A stretch of DNA of 48,043 nt. Source: Pseudomonadota bacterium. GTDB lineage: Bacteria > Pseudomonadota > Gammaproteobacteria > Steroidobacterales > Woeseiaceae. The translations under genes were made by a program, and so were the position numbers. Below the pieces are notes generated by a model. It searched no databases and had not been told where the DNA came from. It was given only the letters and a program-made list of their open reading frames with translations. Location: assembly GCA_022567295.1 (NCBI GenBank), contig JADFHE010000012.1:1-48043 (forward strand). The letters run 5' to 3'. Positions within the stretch are counted from its first letter, which is position 1; each line of letters begins with the position of its first letter. Positions 44,124 through 48,043 of this stretch are shown here, in pieces.

Positions 44124-45476
44124 ATGAAGCAAACGGCATTGCTGCCAGCGCTGGCAGCTGCGTTCATTCTGGGCGCGTGCGATGGCACAAGTTTGCCCAC
44201 CGCGACCGGTAAAGCCGACATTCGGGCTATTAATGCCATCAAGACGTCGCCTGAGGTCGGATTCCTGATCGAGGAACGAGTCCTTGGCTCGATTGATTTT
44301 CGCCAGATATCATCGCTCAATGAGTACGACGATCTCGACTATAACTTCAATTTCGACGTGTTTTTCCTGGGCGACGCGACAGCGACCAGGATAGCGACCC
44401 AGCACATCGATATCGTGGCCGATATGGACTACATCCTGTTGCTGTCCGGCACTCTCAGCAACGCGACGATAACGGTTTGGGAAACCGCGAAGCGTACCTT
44501 CGATGGAACAGAAACAGTGTTCGAGGCGCGATTTGCTCATATATCAGATTCTCTCGGCAGCATCGACTACTACTTCGCCGCTCCAGGCGTTGCTCCGGTG
44601 CTCGGCGAAGAGGCCGGCACGCTGTCCTTCGGGGATGTACTGACGTCCATCGACTATACCGCCGGCGATTTTGTATTGACCGTTACAACCAGTGGCGATC
44701 CGAGCGATGTTTTGTATCAGTCGGATACGTCCACGTTTCTGGCCGCGACCCAGTACCTGATTACGACGTTTGACGGCGGCGCGATCACGAATGCACCGAT
44801 AATCGGGCGGGCGTTCTCGCTTGGAGCAGGCTCTGCCACGGCTTCGGCCACCCTGCCCGATATCAATTACCCGGCGACCGTTGAATTCGTCAATGGGTCG
44901 CTGGCTATGGGTACCGTGGACATATATAAGGACGTACTGCTCACGTCGCTGATCGTCGACGACCTCCCTTACATGGGAATGTCAGCCGAACACGATCTCG
45001 TGGTTGGCGGCAATCCGGTCTTCTACACTCCATTTGATGGCACGTCACCCGTTCTGATTGAGAGTACGATCAATTTCTCTACCGGTATACGAGGCCGTGT
45101 CGTCAGCTATGGGCCCAGCGACGCTCTGTCTGCCAGAATATACCTTCCCGACCGCCGCCCAGTTGAATCACAAGCGAAACTGCAATTGTACGACGCGGCA
45201 ATAAACTATGAATTCATCAATATCTACCTACTTGAGCCGGACGAAATACTCGAAGACCAGTTTCCAATATTAACGGTTACATCGGGAACTGCCGCAGCAA
45301 CCATTCCGCTGCTGGCCGGAAGTTATGATCTTTACATGAGAGAGTTCGGTACAACCGTGAATCTTGCCGGCCCGATTCGACTCGATGTCGTGCTCGGCGA
45401 TGTCGTCAGCGCCATGATTTTCGACACGATCGACCCGTCCGTTTTGGAGCTTCAGTTCCTGCCGACCAACCCGTAA
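44124..45476 (+). CDS. DUF4397-like lipoprotein
   Basis: About 450 residues with a lipoprotein signal: hydrophobic LLPALAAAFILGAC then Asp-Gly, so predicted lipidated at Cys19. The Asp at +2 would keep it in the inner membrane by the E. coli rule. The rest is beta-rich with repeated units of about 100 residues resembling DUF4397 domains (for example DIRAINAIKTSPEVGFLIE and ATVEFVNGSLAMGTVDIYKD). A GTG at 44112, overlapping the previous stop, is an alternative start. Function unknown; DUF4397 proteins are secreted or surface proteins. It sits 8 bp after the aldehyde dehydrogenase. Confidence 0.75.
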   Translation: MKQTALLPALAAAFILGACDGTSLPTATGKADIRAINAIKTSPEVGFLIEERVLGSIDFRQISSLNEYDDLDYNFNFDVFFLGDATATRIATQHIDIVADMDYILLLSGTLSNATITVWETAKRTFDGTETVFEARFAHISDSLGSIDYYFAAPGVAPVLGEEAGTLSFGDVLTSIDYTAGDFVLTVTTSGDPSDVLYQSDTSTFLAATQYLITTFDGGAITNAPIIGRAFSLGAGSATASATLPDINYPATVEFVNGSLAMGTVDIYKDVLLTSLIVDDLPYMGMSAEHDLVVGGNPVFYTPFDGTSPVLIESTINFSTGIRGRVVSYGPSDALSARIYLPDRRPVESQAKLQLYDAAINYEFINIYLLEPDEILEDQFPILTVTSGTAAATIPLLAGSYDLYMREFGTTVNLAGPIRLDVVLGDVVSAMIFDTIDPSVLELQFLPTNP

Positions 45477-45490
45477 CGCCTGACTATGAG

Positions 45491-45539
45491 ATCCTACGGT
45501 CGCGGGTTTATGCCCTTTGGGTGCAGGGCCCGCTCCTAC
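45491..45539. repeat. REP-like element D (lipoprotein/GGDEF junction)
   Basis: Right boundary is CTCCTAC (45533-45539); the left end is a degenerate ATCCTACGG. The core TTTATGCCCTTTGGGTGC differs from element C by one base and is the inverse of that in element B. The arms CGGGT and GGGCCCG add a further hairpin. Again it lies in a convergent gap, but here it does not supply a stop codon. Confidence 0.75.
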
Positions 45540-45540
45540 A

Positions 45541-47460
45541 TTATGAGGCGGTGGCTGCTTCTATGTAAGCGGCGCGATCGTTGGCTGCCTCTTCTTCAGG
45601 AATGTCCTTCGCCTCATACATGGCCCGATCCGCCACGCTCAGAAGATGCCAGAGCTCATCACCGTGTTTCGGCAGCAACGAGATGCCCACGCTGGCCGTG
45701 CACTTAATTTCCTGCCCCTGGATGATGTAAGCCTCCGATGCGGCCTGCACGAGCCGCTCGGCGATTTTCCGTACGACGTCAGGATTAACGCCGGGCAACA
45801 CAATGCCGAACTCGTCACCGCCCAGACGCCCCAGAATGTCCTCTGGTCGCAAGCAAAATTCCAGACGGTGGCCGAAGGCCTTCAATAGCGCATCACCCGC
45901 CTGGTGGCCGAAGCGATCATTGATCGACTTGAAATGATTCAGATCGAGATACAAAACAGCGCCCACGCTGCTGCTGCGTATGACCGCCGCACCTTCCTGC
46001 TCGAAACCGCGGCGATTCAGCACGCCTGTCAGCGGATCGCGCAACGCGTCGGCCAGCATTTTATCTTCGTTACGCTTGCGCTGCGTGATATCAAGGAGCG
46101 TCACCGAGAAGTCATCGCCCACAGGTTCACCCACTATGCGCATCCACTTGTCGCCGCGTTCGGACTCAGCGGAAACTTCGAAGCTGATCTGCGTCGTCGC
46201 TTTGTCCTCGCCCCCGAAGTGCTTCAAGAGCTTGTCGGGATTCAGGTGCTCAAGTTTTTCGAGTGGCATTCCGACCAGGGTTCCCATCCCCCCGCCGGCG
46301 AATGATTCGGCCGCCCGGTTGGCGAACACACAGCGGAACTTGCGATCGGGATCGCTGTCATCCTGTGCAAATCGCAGAATTCCGTTCGATGACGTCTCAA
46401 TCAACGTGCGGATGAGATGCTCGGAGTCGGCCAGTTGGCTCAGTGCCATGCGTCGCTCGGTCACATTGCGACACAAAACAACCATGCCGAGGTTCTGCCC
46501 CTTCGGCCCGGTCAGCGGTCCGACGCTAACCTCGTAAATATTGTTAGTGTCCATCGTGAGTGTCTGCGTCAGATCCAGGTCTTTCGCCTTCTCAAGAATC
46601 GCTCGCGCGGCAGGAAAGTCTTCCCATAACTTGCACCCGATCAGTTCTTTCTCATTACCCCCGAGAAGCTGCTGGGCCGCTTTGTTCGTGCAGATGATGC
46701 ATTGCTCGCTATCGACAACAAAAATCGGATCACGTACATGATCAAATAACGTCTGGTATGCGAGCGGGCTGAACTCGTGCACCCTAAGTTTCAGACTGAC
46801 GTAGGCAAAGAACGGCAGAATCAAACCGAGCGTCACTGCCGTAAACGGAAACTCGGGCAGGCCTATGCCGAGTATCGTATTCGCGATGCTGACCGTGAAC
46901 GGAAATACGGCGCAGATCACCAGCAGTCCAATGGTCCTGCGATGTGCAGGCGCAATACTCGGCAGGCGGCCGATCAGTGCTATTGCCGAGTAAGCGAATA
47001 GTCCGTAGGTAAACGGCGCGTAAATGCGGTTGTACCAGTAATGATCAGTGACGGCGCTGAGTCGCAGCCCGGTCGCCGTTTCAGTCGCGACCCAGATAAT
47101 GTTGTGCATCGAATTGGTCAGTGCCAATGCCGTTGTCGCCATCGGAATAATACTGAGAATTACAATGATCAGCGCATTGGGCGGACCCACGGTGTATTCG
47201 CGGTAGATAACATAGAAAACAACCGGTACGAATCCGGCCGAAAAGAAGCTTAAGGTCCGCCCGATACCGTAGAGATTCGCATCCGTCGCACCGTAGGAAA
47301 AAGCCGAGCCCGCCAACATTCCTGCGATTAAAAACAGGAAGAAACTGACCATGCTGTTGGCATATTGAGGCGCGGAGCGTGACACACGCACGGCCAATAC
47401 GGCATAGGCAACGGCAGCGGTCGCCAGAAATGGCGTAATTACAAGGTCCAGCATTGACAT
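45541..47460 (-). CDS. Membrane PAS-PAS-GGDEF diguanylate cyclase
   Basis: 639 residues. The N-terminal 225 residues contain about seven membrane helices, resembling the 7TM sensor of some histidine kinases. Two PAS domains follow (about 230-345 and 350-465; first starts LFDHVRDPIFVVDSEQ). The GGDEF domain (about 475-625) has an intact active site RLGGDEFGIVLP near residue 545, and an RxxD product-inhibition site (RPED) five residues before it. It should make cyclic di-GMP and be feedback inhibited. The signal is unknown. It lies 75 bp after the carboxylate-amine ligase gene. Confidence 0.93.
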   Translation of the reverse strand: MSMLDLVITPFLATAAVAYAVLAVRVSRSAPQYANSMVSFFLFLIAGMLAGSAFSYGATDANLYGIGRTLSFFSAGFVPVVFYVIYREYTVGPPNALIIVILSIIPMATTALALTNSMHNIIWVATETATGLRLSAVTDHYWYNRIYAPFTYGLFAYSAIALIGRLPSIAPAHRRTIGLLVICAVFPFTVSIANTILGIGLPEFPFTAVTLGLILPFFAYVSLKLRVHEFSPLAYQTLFDHVRDPIFVVDSEQCIICTNKAAQQLLGGNEKELIGCKLWEDFPAARAILEKAKDLDLTQTLTMDTNNIYEVSVGPLTGPKGQNLGMVVLCRNVTERRMALSQLADSEHLIRTLIETSSNGILRFAQDDSDPDRKFRCVFANRAAESFAGGGMGTLVGMPLEKLEHLNPDKLLKHFGGEDKATTQISFEVSAESERGDKWMRIVGEPVGDDFSVTLLDITQRKRNEDKMLADALRDPLTGVLNRRGFEQEGAAVIRSSSVGAVLYLDLNHFKSINDRFGHQAGDALLKAFGHRLEFCLRPEDILGRLGGDEFGIVLPGVNPDVVRKIAERLVQAASEAYIIQGQEIKCTASVGISLLPKHGDELWHLLSVADRAMYEAKDIPEEEAANDRAAYIEAATAS

Positions 47461-47535
47461 GGAACAATGCTAACGAGGTCCGGCTCGACATAATGCGACG
47501 CAAGCCGCATTCCGGGCGCCGAACCTCGCGCCAGG

Positions 47536-48043
47536 TCACATTTTCAGCCCATCCGCAGTATCGGCGATCAAGGTATCGACGACGGCCTTGAGGCTGTCCT
47601 CGACGCTGGCTCCGGAGGCACGCGCCCGTTCATAATCCCGCAACTGGCGATGCGCGCTGGTGCCACGCGCGAGAATCTTGCGGACGTCCGCCAGCTCTTT
47701 CTTGCAGCCGAGCGCTTCGGCATCTTCAGCGACGAGCGACAGCATTTCTTCGAGCAGGTCCTCGAACGGGACGACTTTGCCTTTGGCGAAATCGATCATG
47801 CCTTCGTCAAAGCTGTAACGCATAGCACGCCAGCGATTTTCACGAATAAGCATCGGTGTATAAATACGCCAGCGTTGATTACGTGTGCGCAGCCGGTACA
47901 ACATTCGCATGACGCAGACGAGCAACGACGTCAGTGCAATGGTGTCGTCGAGGCGCGTACACACATCCATTATGCGCGTCTCCAAAGTCGGGAATCGCGC
48001 ACTGGGTCGCAGGTCCCACCAGATCCGTGTCGAGTCCTCGATT
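47536..48043 (-). CDS. GCS2-type carboxylate-amine ligase, C-terminal part (runs off the window)
   Basis: The reading frame is open from the right edge of the window to TGA at 47536, giving 168 C-terminal residues; the N-terminal part lies beyond. The first visible residues (DSTRIWWDLRPSARFPTLE) and RIMDVCTRLDDTIAL match the glutamate-cysteine ligase family 2 (YbdK-like), which ligates a carboxylate and an amine with ATP. ENRWRAMRYSFDEGMID is also conserved. Whether it makes gamma-glutamylcysteine cannot be told. A GGCGC/GCGCC hairpin without a T-run follows the stop (47515-47532). Confidence 0.9.
   Translation of the reverse strand, partial: IEDSTRIWWDLRPSARFPTLETRIMDVCTRLDDTIALTSLLVCVMRMLYRLRTRNQRWRIYTPMLIRENRWRAMRYSFDEGMIDFAKGKVVPFEDLLEEMLSLVAEDAEALGCKKELADVRKILARGTSAHRQLRDYERARASGASVEDSLKAVVDTLIADTADGLKM

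Overview
The window is a chromosomal stretch of a gammaproteobacterium. The core-gene order rpsB-tsf-pyrH-frr-uppS-cdsA-rseP-bamA-skp-lpxD-lpxA-lpxB-rnhB-dnaE, the YoaA/TsaB pair, GlnD, DsbB and lipid A genes all point to a Gram-negative gamma lineage. The exact genus cannot be read from sequence alone. No rRNA, tRNA, phage, insertion sequence or CRISPR array was seen, and no gene-free gap exceeds about 270 bp.

Layout. 1-14309 (minus strand): translation and envelope-biogenesis supercluster, read from rpsB at the right edge to the start of dnaE at the left edge, tightly packed with 1-7 bp overlaps. Two genes usually found in this cluster, dxr (between cdsA and rseP) and fabZ (between lpxD and lpxA), are absent. 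Ribosomal protein S2 carries a long Lys/Ala/Pro-rich tail with six hexapeptide repeats. 14579-20271 (plus): map, glnD, dapD, an ArsC/Spx-like reductase and dapE (methionine removal from new proteins, nitrogen signalling, lysine/diaminopimelate synthesis). 20326-24513 (minus): yoaA, tsaB, a porin-like outer membrane protein and dsbB. 24688-26430 (plus): GTP-type PEP carboxykinase. 26591-29416 (minus): dusA, a SAM methyltransferase and a class III nucleotide cyclase fused to an FHA domain. 29644-33097 (plus): a TetR regulator with a palindromic operator inside its promoter, the sulfate-activation pair cysC-sat, and a gluzincin-type metallopeptidase.

33094-42520 (minus, interrupted by a small AraC-type DNA-binding protein on plus) looks like an acid-uptake and beta-oxidation region. 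A complete HAAT/Liv-type ABC transporter (livH-M-G-F and a lipoprotein binding protein) has a long-chain-type acyl-CoA synthetase embedded in the same operon, next to a bifunctional enoyl-CoA hydratase/3-hydroxyacyl-CoA dehydrogenase. Divergent from livH, an aldehyde dehydrogenase is followed by a DUF4397-like lipoprotein. The right edge holds a membrane PAS-PAS-GGDEF diguanylate cyclase and the 3' part of a GCS2-type carboxylate-amine ligase.

A dispersed REP-like repeat with GTAGGAG...CTCCTAC ends sits in four of the five convergent gene junctions. At three junctions it supplies the TAG stop codon of a flanking gene, and at one of these it supplies both. Other structure worth checking: a perfect 18-bp palindrome between the -35 and -10 of tetR, near-leaderless promoters for tetR and araC, a candidate 36-residue Cys-rich leader ORF before dusA, a 24-bp x 4 tandem repeat after pckG, and a large palindrome just upstream of map.
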